The notes under the pieces were generated by a model, which made no database searches, was not told the DNA's origin, and saw only the letters and a program-made list of their open reading frames with translations. Shown one piece after another: positions 54,536 through 64,000 of a DNA stretch of 64,000 bases (the first letter of the stretch is position 1; every line of letters begins with the position of its first letter). The stretch covers positions 682,001 through 746,000 of the forward strand of contig NZ_SMDR01000001.1 in the NCBI RefSeq assembly GCF_006265115.1, in the 5' to 3' direction. A program made the translations under genes and the position numbers. The stretch is from Arenimonas terrae (GTDB lineage: Bacteria > Pseudomonadota > Gammaproteobacteria > Xanthomonadales > Xanthomonadaceae).

Positions 54536-54853
54536 TCAGGCCTTCTTGGCCCAGGCGCTGCACCAGGCCGCGGCCGGCACGCTGAAGCCCGGGAACAGGG
54601 TGCAGGCCCCGGTGGCCGCGGTGAAGAACTGGCAGTTGGCGCAGCTGCTGCCCGGCTTGTAGCTGGCGTGCTTGCTGGTCTTGGCGTCGGCGACGTAGGC
54701 CAGGGCCACGGCGGTGGCATTGTCGGCCGGCAGCGGCTTGAGCGCCTGGGCGGCGGCGGTACCGACCAGGGCCGGCGCGACGAACGGCAGGGCCGCGGCA
54801 ACGACGGCGGCGCGGACGAGGAACTGACGGCGGGACGGATTCTGTGCGTTCAT
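54536..54853 (-). CDS. High-potential iron-sulfur protein (HiPIP)
   Basis: The 105-residue protein begins with a Tat-type signal (SRRQFLVRAAVVAAALPFVAPALVG) and carries the four cysteines of HiPIP (SCANCQFF, TGACTLFPG, AAWCSAW) that bind a 4Fe-4S cluster. It should be a periplasmic electron carrier. It is divergent from the mtn operon; the FNR-type box in the gap could serve either side. Confidence 0.92.
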   Translation of the reverse strand: MNAQNPSRRQFLVRAAVVAAALPFVAPALVGTAAAQALKPLPADNATAVALAYVADAKTSKHASYKPGSSCANCQFFTAATGACTLFPGFSVPAAAWCSAWAKKA

Positions 54854-54922
54854 GCGGGCTCTCTGGCTACGGGGAAATCCCGATGGCTGGGCGCAGTGTA
54901 GACCTCGCGGGTGAACGATGCG

Positions 54923-54936
54923 TTGACGCAGGTCAA
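54923..54936. promoter_or_regulatory. FNR/Anr-type box upstream of mtnB
   Basis: TTGAC-gcag-GTCAA at 54923-54936 matches the FNR pattern TTGAY-N4-RTCAA. A TAGAAT at 54961-54966 lies about 30 bases downstream, putting the box near position -43 of an expected start at about 54973, close to the ATG. It may control mtnB or the HiPIP gene. Confidence 0.45.
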
Positions 54937-54973
54937 TCGGCCCCTGCCGCCGGCTTGGGCTAGAATCCGCGGC

Positions 54974-55609
54974 ATGGAAAACCTGCCCTACGACCCGGCC
55001 CGGCTGGCCCAGCGCGCCGCCGAGATCGTCGCCAACACCCGGGAGCTGTCCGCCCTGGGCTGGACCCCGGCCACCAGCAGCAACTTCTCGATGCGGCTGG
55101 ACGACCGCCATGCCGCCATCACGGTCTCGGGCCGCGACAAGGGCCGGCTGACCGAGGCCGACATCATGGTCGTGGATTTCGCCGGCCAGCCGGTCGCGAC
55201 GAGCCACCGCCCGTCCGCCGAAACCCTGCTGCACACCCAGCTCTATGCCCGCTTCCCGGAAATCGGCTGCGTGCTGCACACCCATTCCCGCACCCAGACC
55301 GTGTGCTCGCGCCTGTTCGCGGCGCAGGGGCACATGCGCCTGGAGGGCTACGAGCTGCTGAAGGCCTTCGCCGGCAACCAGACCCACGAGATGGCCATCG
55401 ACGTGCCGGTGCTGCCCAACACCCAGGACATGCCGGCGCTGGCCGCCCAGGTCGAGGACCTGCTCGATGCCGGCCCGCTCTGGGGCTATCTGATCGATGG
55501 CCACGGCCTCTACGCCTGGGGCCGCGACATGGCCGAGGCGCGCCGCCACCTGGAAGCCTTCGAATTCCTGTTCGCCTGTGAGCTCGACCTGAGGAGACTG
55601 CACGCATGA
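54974..55609 (+). CDS. mtnB: Methylthioribulose-1-phosphate dehydratase
   Basis: The 211-residue class II aldolase-like protein has zinc ligands in VLHTHSRTQ (about 100-103) and DGHGLYAWG, with [13 protein letters not shown] and SGRDKGRL. It dehydrates methylthioribulose-1-phosphate in methionine salvage. The start MENLPYDP is chosen because upstream residues are not conserved. Its stop overlaps mtnD by four bases. Confidence 0.93.
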   Translation: MENLPYDPARLAQRAAEIVANTRELSALGWTPATSSNFSMRLDDRHAAITVSGRDKGRLTEADIMVVDFAGQPVATSHRPSAETLLHTQLYARFPEIGCVLHTHSRTQTVCSRLFAAQGHMRLEGYELLKAFAGNQTHEMAIDVPVLPNTQDMPALAAQVEDLLDAGPLWGYLIDGHGLYAWGRDMAEARRHLEAFEFLFACELDLRRLHA

Positions 55610-56163
55610 GCCGCCTTCGGATCTTCAAGGACGCCGACCCGTCCACTCCGCTGTCCTCCACCGAGGACCTGGCGACGATCGCCGAGCGCCTGAAACCCAT
55701 CGGCGTGCGCTTCGAGCAGTGGCAGGCCGCGCAGCCGGTGCAGCCGGGCGCCACGCCCGACGAGGTGATGGCCGCCTATCGCGCGGACATCGACCGCCTG
55801 GTCGCCGAGAACGGCTTCAAGACCGTAGACGTGGTGTCGATCGCGCCCGACAACCCGAACAAGGACGCGATGCGCGCCAAGTTCCTGGACGAGCACTTCC
55901 ACAAGGAAGACGAAGTGCGCTTCTTCGTCGCCGGCTCGGGCCTGTTCACCCTGCACGTGGGCGACACCGTGTACGAGATCCGCTGCGAGCAGGGCGACCT
56001 GATCGGCGTGCCGGACTCGACCACGCACTGGTTCGACATGGGCCCGGAGCCGAGCTTCGTCGCCATCCGCTTCTTCACCGAGCCCGACGGCTGGGTCGGC
56101 CATTTCACCGGCACCGACATCGCGCAGAAGTTCCCGCGTTACGAAAAAGGCCAGGCGGGCTGA
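55606..56163 (+). CDS. mtnD: Acireductone dioxygenase
   Basis: The 185-residue cupin has the metal site [11 protein letters not shown] (two His, one Glu near residues 97-103) and a third His in STTHWFDMG. It oxidises acireductone to 2-keto-4-methylthiobutyrate (Fe form). Coupled by overlap with mtnB and followed by mtnC after two bases. Confidence 0.95.
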   Translation: MSRLRIFKDADPSTPLSSTEDLATIAERLKPIGVRFEQWQAAQPVQPGATPDEVMAAYRADIDRLVAENGFKTVDVVSIAPDNPNKDAMRAKFLDEHFHKEDEVRFFVAGSGLFTLHVGDTVYEIRCEQGDLIGVPDSTTHWFDMGPEPSFVAIRFFTEPDGWVGHFTGTDIAQKFPRYEKGQAG

Positions 56164-56165
56164 GG

Positions 56166-56867
56166 GTGAAGACGATCCTGACCGACATCGAGGGCACCAC
56201 CAGCAGCATCTCCTTCGTCAAGGACGTGCTGTTCCCGTATGCGCGGCGCGCCCTGCCCGGCTTCGTCGCCGCGCATGGCAACGACCCCGGGGTGCGCCGC
56301 TGGCTCGATGCCGTCGCGGCCGAGAACGGCGGGCTGTGCCAGGACGCGATGATCGTCGAGACCCTGCAGGGCTGGATCGACCAGGACCGCAAGCACACGG
56401 CGCTCAAGGCGCTGCAGGGCATGGTGTGGAAGGACGGGTATGTGCGCGGGGACTATGCGGCGCATATGTATCCGGATGCGGCCGAGGCGCTGAGGGCATG
56501 GCACGCGCAGGGGCGTGGCATCAACGTGTATTCGTCGGGCTCGGTAGCGGCGCAGAAGCTGTTCTTTGGCTACAGCGCGGCGGGTGACCTCACACCGCTG
56601 GTGTCTCGTTGGTTCGACACCGAGATGGGCGGCAAGCGCGAGGCGGAAAGCTACCGCCGCATCGTCGCGGCGCTGGGCGTGCCGGCCGGCGAGGTGCTGT
56701 TCCTGTCCGACGTGGTCGAGGAACTCGACGCCGCCCGCGAAGCCGGCCTGGACACCGTGCTGGTCGACCGCCGCGAGGACTATCCGGCGCCGCGACACGG
56801 CGAAGCGACCCACGGCCACCGCCGGGTCGAGAGTTTCGCCGACGTCGATCCGGGGCGCAGCGCCTGA
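56166..56867 (+). CDS. mtnC: Enolase-phosphatase
   Basis: The 233-residue HAD-superfamily protein starts (GTG) with [24 protein letters not shown]; the DxE motif is the HAD nucleophile variant typical of Mtn[13 protein letters not shown] and [13 protein letters not shown] complete the active site. It converts the enol intermediate to acireductone, between mtnB and mtnD steps. The GTG follows GAGG, near the mtnD stop. Confidence 0.93.
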   Translation: MKTILTDIEGTTSSISFVKDVLFPYARRALPGFVAAHGNDPGVRRWLDAVAAENGGLCQDAMIVETLQGWIDQDRKHTALKALQGMVWKDGYVRGDYAAHMYPDAAEALRAWHAQGRGINVYSSGSVAAQKLFFGYSAAGDLTPLVSRWFDTEMGGKREAESYRRIVAALGVPAGEVLFLSDVVEELDAAREAGLDTVLVDRREDYPAPRHGEATHGHRRVESFADVDPGRSA

Positions 56868-56899
56868 TCACACCCCACCCGCGCTGGCCGTCGCGGCGA

Positions 56900-57838
56900 A
56901 TGGCCGGGTTCGCGCTGGGCCTGTGCCTGGCGGCCGGCTGCGGCGCCAAGGACATCGACAAGGCGGCGCCACAGCCGCAGAAGAACGACGCGTCCACGAC
57001 CCGGCAGGCGCTCCTGGCCCGCGATATCGCCGCGCTGGCGCCGCAGCGGCCCGGCCACCGCGACCTCTACGTGCTGGCCGTCGCCGGCGACGGCACCGAG
57101 CAGGTGTTCCGCAACGAAGTGCTGCACCTGGAGAACCTCGCCACGCGCCGCCTCGACGCACCCGGCCGCGTGCTGGTGCTCGCCAACCATCCGCAGGATT
57201 CGCTGCAGCGGCCGCTGCCGCTGGCCGATCCGGGCAGCCTGCGTACCGCACTGGCAGGCTTGGGCGATGCGATGGATCCGGACGAGGACGTGCTGCTGCT
57301 CTACCTCACCAGCCACGGCACCGAGGACCACCGCTTCCTTCTGCGCCAGCCCAAACGCGGCGACCGGCTGCTGACGCCGCGCCAGCTGCGCGAGGCGCTT
57401 GATGCGTCCGGCATCCGCCACCGCGTGGTGGTGATCTCGGCCTGTTATTCCGGCGGCTTCATGCGCGAGCTCGACGACCCCGACACCCTGCTGCTGATGG
57501 CGGCGCGGCGCGACCGGCCGTCCTTCGGCTGCGGCAACGATTCGGTGGCGACCTACTTCGGCCGCGCCTGGCTGGTGGACGGACTCAACGCCACCGTCGA
57601 TTTCGCGCTCGCCTTCGAACAAGCGCGGGCCGCGATCGAAAAACGCGAAAAGGCCGAAGGCTTGCTGCCCTCACGGCCGCAGATCCAGCGCGGCGAGCGC
57701 ATCGACGCCACCCTCGCCGCCTGGCGCGCCGGCTTCACGCCCGGCCCGCCCTTGCCCTATCCGCACGCCGAACCCGAAGCGGCCGGCGAAAAGCTCATTC
57801 CGCCGCGTCTGCCAGCCGGTAAGTCCGGCTCGCGCTGA
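56900..57838 (+). CDS. C13/caspase-like cysteine peptidase lipoprotein
   Basis: This 312-residue protein has a lipoprotein signal (MAGFALGLCLAAGC) and a C13/caspase-fold domain. The catalytic pair is H in LTSHGTEDH (about 139) and C in VISACYSGGF (about 182). It would be tethered to the envelope. It runs convergently into the phosphoesterase gene, overlapping it by 44 bases. A protease with adaptor role is possible; targets are unknown. Confidence 0.83.
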   Translation: MAGFALGLCLAAGCGAKDIDKAAPQPQKNDASTTRQALLARDIAALAPQRPGHRDLYVLAVAGDGTEQVFRNEVLHLENLATRRLDAPGRVLVLANHPQDSLQRPLPLADPGSLRTALAGLGDAMDPDEDVLLLYLTSHGTEDHRFLLRQPKRGDRLLTPRQLREALDASGIRHRVVVISACYSGGFMRELDDPDTLLLMAARRDRPSFGCGNDSVATYFGRAWLVDGLNATVDFALAFEQARAAIEKREKAEGLLPSRPQIQRGERIDATLAAWRAGFTPGPPLPYPHAEPEAAGEKLIPPRLPAGKSGSR

Positions 57839-59438
57839 GCTCGCCGCGCCAGCGGTCGAAGGCGCGCACCTGGATGCGGTGTTCGCCGCTGGCCAGGTCG
57901 GTCGGCAGCGTGCCGCGCCAGAGATGGCTAGACACCGCCGCTTCCGGCGAGCGGTCGAAACCGCGCAGGCGGTCGGCGGTGTCGTCGAGCGCGTTTTCCA
58001 GCAGCAGGCGCGGGTCGGCGCGGTCGACCCGGCGCATCGGCTGCCAGTCGCCCTCGTCCACCCGGAACTCCACGCGCGTCTGCGCATCGCCCATGAAGAC
58101 GTTGGCGTAGACGCCGAAAGCCGGATACGCGCCGCGCCGCAGCAGTTTCGGCGCATGCAGGGCCATGCCCTCGACATCGAAGCGCGCCTCCGGCGAGCGC
58201 CACCGCAGCCAGTAGCGGCCGTCGCGCAGCACCGACAGCTCGGCCCAGCCCTTGGGGGTGCCGTCGGCCATGGTCGCGTCCGGAATGCCCTCGGCATCGG
58301 CGACACCGCTCCAGAAGGACCCGCAAGCGGCGCCGAGGTTGTACTCGTGCAGCGGCTGCTCGCCCCGCCAGCCATCGTCGGCATCGTGCCAATGGTGGCG
58401 CTGCACGTGGCCGTGCGCGCTGAGCAGCAGCAACTTCGGGAAATCCTTCAGCAGGGCGAACAGGCGCTCGCGGTCGGCGCGGCGGAAGGTCTCGCGCTCG
58501 GGCGAGGGGTCGAAGAACGGGATGTGCGCGGCGAGCACCAGCAGCCGGTCGCGCGGCAGCGTCGCCAGGTAGGCTTCCAGGAAGGCGAACTGCTCTTCGC
58601 GCAGCCCGCCGACGAAGTCCGGCGACAGCCCCGGCCGGTACACCACGTTGTCGAGCAGCACGAAGTTCGCCTCGTGCTCCTCCCAGGCCAGCGTGTCGGG
58701 TCCGTAGACGGCACGGAAGCTGCGCAGCGAGTCTTCGTCGCGGCTGGCGTCGAAGTCCAGGTCGTGATTGCCGGCCAGGTGCAGCCAGGGCACGCCCAGG
58801 CGGGTGGTGGCGCGGTTCATCGCCGGGTACAGCGACAGGTCGTCGTGCACCACGTCACCCAGGGTCAGGCCCAGGTGGCCGGCAGCGCCGTCGCCGTACA
58901 CCGGCGGGACCTGGCGGGCAGCGGAATGGGAGAAATGCGTCCTGCGCACGGCCTCGACGATGCCGCGGTCGTAGTGCTCGACCTGGCGGGCGGTCTGCGG
59001 CTGCGGGTCGCCGAACAGCAGCACGTCGAGCTTGCCGGGTTCGCGCAGGTTCTCGTGCAGAGCGAAGTTGCGGCAGTGCGGGAACTCGTGCGCGAAACCG
59101 CCGTACTTCAGCGCCGGGCCGGGGTCGCGCTGCACGTGGCGCCAGAAGTCCGGCAGGCCGTCCTCGCGCTTCGGAAGCCGGTAGCCCGCCGGCTTGATCA
59201 CGAACACGGTGCGCCCGTCGATCACCGGCAGCGTATAGGCGCCGTATTCGTCCGTACGTACGATGCGCTCGCCGTCGGAGACCGCGACGCCGGCCAGCGG
59301 CAGGTCGCCGGCGCCGAATTTTCCGTCCCGGTCGCGGTCGTCGTAGACGTAGCCGCTGTTGCAGGGCGGCAGCAGGGCCGCGGCCGGCGCCGACAGGAAG
59401 GCCAGGCTGAGCAGCGAACAGCGGAGCACAGGTCGCAT
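57795..59438 (-). CDS. Exported calcineurin-like phosphoesterase
   Basis: The 547-residue product has a signal peptide (MRPVLRCSLLSLAFLSAPAAA), an N-terminal beta domain (SGYVYDDRDRDGKFGAGDLPLAG), a metallophosphatase core (LLFGDPQPQ, TLGDVVHDD, LAGNHDLDF, SAHGHVQRHHW) and a C-terminal domain (about 390-547). This matches the calcineurin-like phosphoesterase with C-terminal domain family. Substrate unknown. Confidence 0.9.
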   Translation of the reverse strand: MRPVLRCSLLSLAFLSAPAAALLPPCNSGYVYDDRDRDGKFGAGDLPLAGVAVSDGERIVRTDEYGAYTLPVIDGRTVFVIKPAGYRLPKREDGLPDFWRHVQRDPGPALKYGGFAHEFPHCRNFALHENLREPGKLDVLLFGDPQPQTARQVEHYDRGIVEAVRRTHFSHSAARQVPPVYGDGAAGHLGLTLGDVVHDDLSLYPAMNRATTRLGVPWLHLAGNHDLDFDASRDEDSLRSFRAVYGPDTLAWEEHEANFVLLDNVVYRPGLSPDFVGGLREEQFAFLEAYLATLPRDRLLVLAAHIPFFDPSPERETFRRADRERLFALLKDFPKLLLLSAHGHVQRHHWHDADDGWRGEQPLHEYNLGAACGSFWSGVADAEGIPDATMADGTPKGWAELSVLRDGRYWLRWRSPEARFDVEGMALHAPKLLRRGAYPAFGVYANVFMGDAQTRVEFRVDEGDWQPMRRVDRADPRLLLENALDDTADRLRGFDRSPEAAVSSHLWRGTLPTDLASGEHRIQVRAFDRWRGELSASRTYRLADAAE

Positions 59439-59480
59439 GGGCATCTCCGGAACCAACCCGGATTATGCCCAAGCGCAGGC

Positions 59481-60095
59481 TCAGCGCGCCGCCGCCGCGT
59501 GCCGGTCGCGCAATACGGCCACGACGTCGTCCAGGCCAAGACCGCGCTCACGCAGCAGCACGGTGAGGTGGAAGACCAGGTCGGCGGCTTCGCCCAGCAG
59601 GGCGGCATCGTCCTGGGCCACGGCCGCGAGCGCGGTTTCCACGCCCTCCTCGCCCACCTTCTGGGCGATGCGGCGGGTGCCCGCTTCGAAGAGTTTCGTG
59701 CTGTAGCTTCCGGGCGGCCGTTCGCGCTCGCGCCGGGCGACCAGCTGGTCGAGCCGTGCCAGGAAGTTTTCCGGCGCATCGGCGAAGCAGCTGGCGCGAC
59801 CCAGGTGGCAGGTCGGGCCGCGCGGATGGGCCTGTACCAGCAGGGTGTCGCCGTCGCAGTCGGCCTCGATCGCGACCAGGTCGAGCACATCGCCGCTGCT
59901 CTCGCCCTTCATCCACAGCCGCTGGCGGCTGCGGCTGAAGAAGGTGACGCGGCGCGTGGCCAGGGTCGCGTCCAGCGCGGCGCGGTCCATGTAGCCCAGC
60001 ATCAGCACGCGGCCTCCGGTCGCGTCCTGGACGACGGCGGGCAGCAGGCCACCCTGCTTGTCCCAGGCCAGGCCGGAGATCTGTTCAGGCGACAT
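59481..60095 (-). CDS. hisI: Bifunctional phosphoribosyl-AMP cyclohydrolase/phosphoribosyl-ATP pyrophosphatase
   Basis: The 204-residue HisIE has the cyclohydrolase domain (about 1-110; [40 protein letters not shown]) and the pyrophosphatase domain (about 115-204; [25 protein letters not shown]). It performs steps two and three of histidine synthesis. It overlaps hisF by 11 bases and is the last his gene. Confidence 0.95.
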   Translation of the reverse strand: MSPEQISGLAWDKQGGLLPAVVQDATGGRVLMLGYMDRAALDATLATRRVTFFSRSRQRLWMKGESSGDVLDLVAIEADCDGDTLLVQAHPRGPTCHLGRASCFADAPENFLARLDQLVARRERERPPGSYSTKLFEAGTRRIAQKVGEEGVETALAAVAQDDAALLGEAADLVFHLTVLLRERGLGLDDVVAVLRDRHAAAAR

Positions 60096-60861
60096 CGCGC
60101 ACCTCGAAGCCCTGCGCGCGCAGGGCGGTCTTGAGTTCGGGGATCCGGACCGCGCCGGAGTGGAAGACGCTGGCGGCCAGGGCGGCATCTACGTCGGCGT
60201 CGGCGAAGACGGCAGCGAAGTGTTCCGCCGCGCCGGCGCCGCCGGAGGCGACCAGGGGAACGCCGCAGATCGCGCGCACCGCCCGGAGCTGTTCGAGGTC
60301 GTACCCGGCGCGAACGCCGTCCGCGCCCATGCAGTTGAGCACGATCTCGCCGGCACCGCGCTCCTGGACCTCGCGCACCCAGTCCAGGGTGCGCCGGCCG
60401 GGCGCACGCGTTTTTGTCGGGTCGCCGGTGTAGGCGCGCACCCGCCATTCGCCGTCCGGATCGCGCTGGCTGTCGATGCCGACCACGACGCACTGCACGC
60501 CAAACGCGGCGGCAAGTTCGGCGATCAGCTTCGGCCGTTCCAGCGCCGGCGTGTTCACCGACACCTTGTCGGCGCCGGCCTGCAGCACCGCCCGCGCCTG
60601 CGCGACTGAGCGGATGCCGCCGGCGACGCAGAACGGGATGTCGATCAGCCGCGCCACGCGTTCGACCCAGGCCACGTCGACACCCCGGCCCTCGGGGCTG
60701 GCGGTGATGTCGTAGAACACCAGCTCGTCGGCGCCCTCGTCGCGATAGCGCAAGGCCAGCGCTTCGATCGCGCCCATGACCACGTGGTCGCGGAAGCGCA
60801 CGCCCTTCACGACCAGGCCGTCCTTCACGTCCAGGCAGGGGATCAGGCGCCGGCTCAGCAC
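60085..60861 (-). CDS. hisF: Imidazole glycerol phosphate synthase, cyclase subunit HisF
   Basis: The 258-residue barrel protein starts at GTG, overlapping hisA by seven bases, and shows [19 protein letters not shown] with the active-site aspartate D11-type residue, VAGGIRS and LASGGAG. It pairs with HisH to make imidazole glycerol phosphate. Length matches E. coli HisF. Confidence 0.95.
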   Translation of the reverse strand: MLSRRLIPCLDVKDGLVVKGVRFRDHVVMGAIEALALRYRDEGADELVFYDITASPEGRGVDVAWVERVARLIDIPFCVAGGIRSVAQARAVLQAGADKVSVNTPALERPKLIAELAAAFGVQCVVVGIDSQRDPDGEWRVRAYTGDPTKTRAPGRRTLDWVREVQERGAGEIVLNCMGADGVRAGYDLEQLRAVRAICGVPLVASGGAGAAEHFAAVFADADVDAALAASVFHSGAVRIPELKTALRAQGFEVRDVA

Positions 60862-61604
60862 GGCGCCTCCGCGGCCAGCGCCTCGGACAGCGTGAAGCGG
60901 CCCTCCAGCAGGGCCTTGCCCAGCACGATGCCGGCGCAACCGGCGGCGCGGGCCGCGGCGAGGTCGCTCAGGGCCCGCGCGCCGCCCGAGGCCTGCACGG
61001 CCAGCTCGGGCAGGCGTGCGCACAGGTGGCGATAGAGCACTAGGTTCGGGCCCGAGAGCATGCCGTCGCGGTCGATGTCGGTGCACAGCAGGTGTCGCAG
61101 CCCGACGGCGGCGAAGGCGGCGGCGAGCACGTCGAGCTCCTTGTCGCCCGACTCGGTCCAGCCTTGCACCGGCAGGCGCCAGCGGCCTTCGCCGTCGCGG
61201 CGCGCGTCGAGCGCGACGGTGAGGCGTTCGGCGCCGTAGCGGGCGATCCAGCCGGCGACGCGGCCGGATTCGCGCACGGCGAGCGAGCCCACCACCACGC
61301 GGTCCGCCCCCGCGGCGAACAGCGCCTCGAGGTCGGCCTCGCCGCGCACGCCGCCGCCGGTCTGCACCTTCAGCGGCGTCTCGGCCTTCAGCCTCGCCAG
61401 CAGCGGCGCCAGCGTGTAGCCGCCGGCGCGGGCGGCGTCCAGGTCCACGAGGTGCAGCCAGCGGGCGCCGGCATCGGCGTAGGCGCTGGCGAGGGCCAGC
61501 GGGTCCTGGGCGTACTGCGTCTCGCGGGCGTAGTCGCCCTGCAGCAGGCGCACCACGCGGCCGCCGCGCACGTCGATGGCCGGATAGAGTTCGAAATCGC
61601 TCAT
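60855..61604 (-). CDS. hisA: Phosphoribosylformimino-5-aminoimidazole carboxamide ribotide isomerase HisA
   Basis: The 249-residue half-barrel-repeat enzyme has [20 protein letters not shown] (Asp at start), VQTGGGVRG and ATDIDRDGM-like [15 protein letters not shown]. It catalyses the Amadori isomerisation before HisHF. It overlaps hisH by four bases. Confidence 0.95.
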   Translation of the reverse strand: MSDFELYPAIDVRGGRVVRLLQGDYARETQYAQDPLALASAYADAGARWLHLVDLDAARAGGYTLAPLLARLKAETPLKVQTGGGVRGEADLEALFAAGADRVVVGSLAVRESGRVAGWIARYGAERLTVALDARRDGEGRWRLPVQGWTESGDKELDVLAAAFAAVGLRHLLCTDIDRDGMLSGPNLVLYRHLCARLPELAVQASGGARALSDLAAARAAGCAGIVLGKALLEGRFTLSEALAAEAPC

Positions 61605-62200
61605 GCGCGGCCACCCGTTAGGAAGTTCTGCAGCAGGCGCGCGCCCACCGCGGCCGAACGCTCGGGGTGGAACTGGGCGCCACTGACGTTGCCGCGGGCG
61701 ACGACGGCGGCGAAGGGCAGGCCGTGGTCGGTCGTCGCGATGCAGTCGCTGGTCACGGGAGCGGCATAACTATGGACAAAGTAGGCCTGGGCCTCGTCAC
61801 CGATACCTTCCAGCAGCGTGCTGGGGCGCGTTGATCGGAGTTGGTTCCAGCCCATGTGCGGCACGCGGATGCCCGGCGCCGCCGGCAGCCGGGCGACGCG
61901 GCCCGGCAGCAGGCCGAGACAGGCCTCTTCGCCTTCCTCCGAGGTTTCGAACAGCAGCTGCATGCCCAGGCAGATGCCCAGCAGCGGCTGCCGCAGCCCG
62001 CGCAGGGTCTCGACCAGCCCGAGCTCGCGCAGCCGCGCCATGCCCGGGCCGGCGGCGCCCACGCCAGGCAGGATCACGCGGTCGGCGGCGATGATTTCGG
62101 CCGGGTCGGCGCTCAGCCGCGACTCGACGCCGAGCCGCTGCAGCGCATACCGCACCGAGCCGATGTTCGCGCCGCCGGAGTCGACCAGCACCAGGTTCAC
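61601..62200 (-). CDS. hisH: Imidazole glycerol phosphate synthase, glutaminase subunit HisH
   Basis: The 199-residue class I amidotransferase has the nucleophile cysteine in [13 protein letters not shown] and H/E in GAQFHPERS. It begins at GTG (GTGA overlap with hisB). It supplies ammonia to HisF. Confidence 0.95.
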   Translation of the reverse strand: MNLVLVDSGGANIGSVRYALQRLGVESRLSADPAEIIAADRVILPGVGAAGPGMARLRELGLVETLRGLRQPLLGICLGMQLLFETSEEGEEACLGLLPGRVARLPAAPGIRVPHMGWNQLRSTRPSTLLEGIGDEAQAYFVHSYAAPVTSDCIATTDHGLPFAAVVARGNVSGAQFHPERSAAVGARLLQNFLTGGRA

Positions 62201-63285
62201 AGCGCCCCCTTGGTGCTGGGCAGCTCGCGCCCCTGCCGGCGAACAGCCTGGCGCAGCGCGCGGGCCACCGCCTTGAAGCAGGCCTCGACCATGTGGTGGC
62301 TGTTCTCGCCGCGCACCTGCAGGTGCAGGTTCAGGCCGGCGGTTTCGCACAGCGAGCGGAAGAAATGCGGCACCAGTTCGGTCGCCAGGCCGCCGACCTC
62401 GGTGCGCGGGAAGCTGCCTTCGAACACGAAATAGGGGCGGCCGGAAAAATCCACGGCGGCGGCGGCCAGGGTCTCGTCCATCGGCAGGGTGATCGCGCCG
62501 GTGCCGGCGGAATCGCCGTAGCGGCCGATGCCGCGCTTGTCGCCCAGCGCCTGCTTGAGCGCCTGGCCGAGCGCGAGCGCGCTGTCCTCGACCGTGTGGT
62601 GCTCGTCGATGTGCAGGTCGCCGGCGCAGCTGAGCTGCAGGGCGAAACCGCCGTGTTTGCCCAGCTGCTCGAGCATGTGGTCGAAGAAGCCCAGGCCGGT
62701 GGCAATGTCGGGATCGGCAACGCGGTCGAGGTCGACCTGCACGCGAACCCGCGTCTCCTTCGTGGTCCGTTCGACGCGGGCTTGGCGCGGGGCATCCGCC
62801 AGTTCGTGGGCGATGCCTTCCCAGGTGTCCGGGCCCGGCGCCAGCTTGAAACCGCGGCAGCCCAGGTTGGCCGCCAGCTGCAGATCGGTGTCGCGGTCGC
62901 CGACCACGGCGGAGTTGGCCAGGTCAATGCCGCGGTCGCGCAGGTAGGGCAGCAGCAGGCCGAGGCCCGGTTTGCGGGTCGGCTTGCCCTCGTGTTCGAA
63001 ACTCTCGTCGATGAGCTGTTCGCGGAAGACGATGCCCTGCGATTCGAGCACCTGCAGCATCAGCGCGTGCGGGCCCTCGAAGCTCTCGCGCGGGAAGCTG
63101 GGCGTGCCCAGGCCGTCCTGGTTGCTCACCAGCACGAACTGGAAGCCGGCGTCGCGCAGCTTGAGCATGGCCGGGATCACGCCGCGCACGAAGCGCAGCT
63201 TGGCGTAGCTGTCGATCTGGAAATCGGCCGGCTCTTCGATGATCGTGCCGTCGCGGTCGACGAACAGGATGCGCTGCCCGCTCAT
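62197..63285 (-). CDS. hisB: Bifunctional histidinol-phosphatase/imidazoleglycerol-phosphate dehydratase
   Basis: The 362-residue protein fuses an HAD phosphatase (about 1-165; [21 protein letters not shown]) and an IGP dehydratase (about 170-362; [37 protein letters not shown] metal motifs). The fusion is typical of enterics and Xanthomonadales. It overlaps hisC and hisH by four bases. Confidence 0.96.
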   Translation of the reverse strand: MSGQRILFVDRDGTIIEEPADFQIDSYAKLRFVRGVIPAMLKLRDAGFQFVLVSNQDGLGTPSFPRESFEGPHALMLQVLESQGIVFREQLIDESFEHEGKPTRKPGLGLLLPYLRDRGIDLANSAVVGDRDTDLQLAANLGCRGFKLAPGPDTWEGIAHELADAPRQARVERTTKETRVRVQVDLDRVADPDIATGLGFFDHMLEQLGKHGGFALQLSCAGDLHIDEHHTVEDSALALGQALKQALGDKRGIGRYGDSAGTGAITLPMDETLAAAAVDFSGRPYFVFEGSFPRTEVGGLATELVPHFFRSLCETAGLNLHLQVRGENSHHMVEACFKAVARALRQAVRRQGRELPSTKGAL

Positions 63286-64000
63286 GCCGCCGCCCTCCCC
63301 GCCTGCAGCGCCGCCAGCAGCGCGTCGTTCTCGCCGGGGCTGCCGATGCTCAGGCGCAAGGCGTCGCCGAGCTGCGGCGAGGCGCGCATGTCGCGCACCA
63401 CCACCCCCGCGGCGAGCAGCCGGGCGAAGGCCGCGCCGGCATCCTCGAACCGCGCCAGCAGGTAGTTGCCCTGCGAGGGATAAACCCGCAGCACGCCCGG
63501 GCAGGACGGCAGCTCATGGCGCAGGCGCTCGCGCTCGGCGCGCACGGTCAGCACGCGGCCGCGGGTCTGCGCCAGCGCCGCGTCGGACAAACCAGCCAGG
63601 GCCAGCTGCACGCTCGGCGAAGGCAGCGGATACGGCGCCTGGCAGTTGCGCAGCAGCTCCACCAGCTCTGGCGCGGCCAGCAGGCAGCCGATGCGCGCCG
63701 CCGCCAGGGCATGCGCCTTGGACAGGGTGCGCAGCACTGCCAGGTTCGGCTGCTCGTCGATCCAGCCAGCCACCGAGGGCTGGTCGCTGTATTCGCCGTA
63801 GGCCTCGTCCACCACCAGCAGGCAGCGGCCGGCGAGACGGCGCGCCAGCGCCAGCAGGTCCGCCGGCGCGATCGCCTGGCCGGTGGGGTTGGCCGGCGAG
63901 CACAGGAACACCAGCTTCGCGCCCGAGGACACCGCCGCGTCGGCCACCGCCTGCAGGTCGAGGGAAAAACCGCCGGCGCCGTCGCGCAGCGGCAGCTCGA
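63282..64000 (-). CDS. hisC: Histidinol-phosphate aminotransferase (5' end outside window)
   Basis: The C-terminal part (about 239 codons) of His[29 protein letters not shown] (PLP-binding Asp and Tyr), [19 protein letters not shown] with the PLP lysine, and the C-terminal arginine region [12 protein letters not shown]. The N-terminal half lies beyond the right edge. It overlaps hisB by four bases. Confidence 0.93.
   Translation of the reverse strand, partial: ELPLRDGAGGFSLDLQAVADAAVSSGAKLVFLCSPANPTGQAIAPADLLALARRLAGRCLLVVDEAYGEYSDQPSVAGWIDEQPNLAVLRTLSKAHALAAARIGCLLAAPELVELLRNCQAPYPLPSPSVQLALAGLSDAALAQTRGRVLTVRAERERLRHELPSCPGVLRVYPSQGNYLLARFEDAGAAFARLLAAGVVVRDMRASPQLGDALRLSIGSPGENDALLAALQAGRAAA

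Overview
The window is GC-rich (by eye around 68-70 percent), densely packed, mostly one-directional blocks of bacterial chromosome. Gene content points to a gammaproteobacterium of the Xanthomonadaceae/Lysobacteraceae type: a his operon with a bifunctional hisB and overlapping GTG starts, an EfpL-type EF-P paralogue, a liu (leucine/isovalerate) pathway, fused isobutyryl-CoA mutase IcmF, an ECF sigma/ChrR pair, HiPIP and an HscC/J-like pair. The assignment is an inference from gene content. No rRNA, tRNA, CRISPR array or intact insertion sequence was seen.

Layout. 0-9 kb: M14 peptidase (cut by the window edge), SDR/LysR divergent pair, an exported quinone oxidoreductase-NTF2 fusion, a PhnB-like protein, a secreted trypsin-like protease, a DUF1428 protein, a flotillin and an OmpA-like protein. 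8.9-14.1 kb: a DUF2975/HTH/membrane-protein operon behind twin operators, a SpoIIAA-like protein, a TrmY-family tRNA methyltransferase and a YdjI/YdjG-like SPFH plus zinc-ribbon operon. 14.1-21.4 kb: an accessory, defence-flavoured stretch with HigBA toxin-antitoxin, an HNH nuclease with an EVE-like N-terminus, a membrane Mrr-like nuclease, an SRAP protein and, at its right end, a visibly AT-richer two-gene FRG + DUF262 module inserted next to icmF. That module is the best candidate for an undescribed system.

21.5-29.3 kb: icmF, a hypothetical protein, and an ECF sigma/ChrR locus with exported proteins and an exported truncated globin. 29.3-44.7 kb: branched-chain amino-acid catabolism: leucine dehydrogenase, isovaleryl-CoA dehydrogenase, thiolase, methylcrotonyl-CoA carboxylase beta and alpha, methylglutaconyl-CoA hydratase and HMG-CoA lyase, interrupted by a TTC38-like protein, an Ala-rich lipoprotein, and HscC plus its J-like partner. 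Together with IcmF this supports conversion of leucine to acetyl-CoA and acetoacetate and interconversion of isobutyryl-CoA and butyryl-CoA.

44.7-64 kb: a PAS-GGDEF-EAL protein, GNAT, an SDR, EfpL, a Nudix hydrolase, two APC transporters, RmuC, HiPIP, a methionine-salvage operon (mtnB-mtnD-mtnC), a C13-like cysteine peptidase lipoprotein, a calcineurin-like phosphoesterase, and the distal his operon (hisC-B-H-A-F-IE) read leftwards out of the window.

Non-coding highlights: a 116-bp element with perfect 28-bp terminal inverted repeats between ldh and liuA, with a further 26-bp identical copy of its end lying in frame inside icmF; a three-hairpin terminator-ended RNA candidate upstream of the ECF sigma gene; paired operators at the DUF2975 operon and at higBA; an FNR-type box upstream of mtnB; and diverged 47-bp direct repeats behind efpL.
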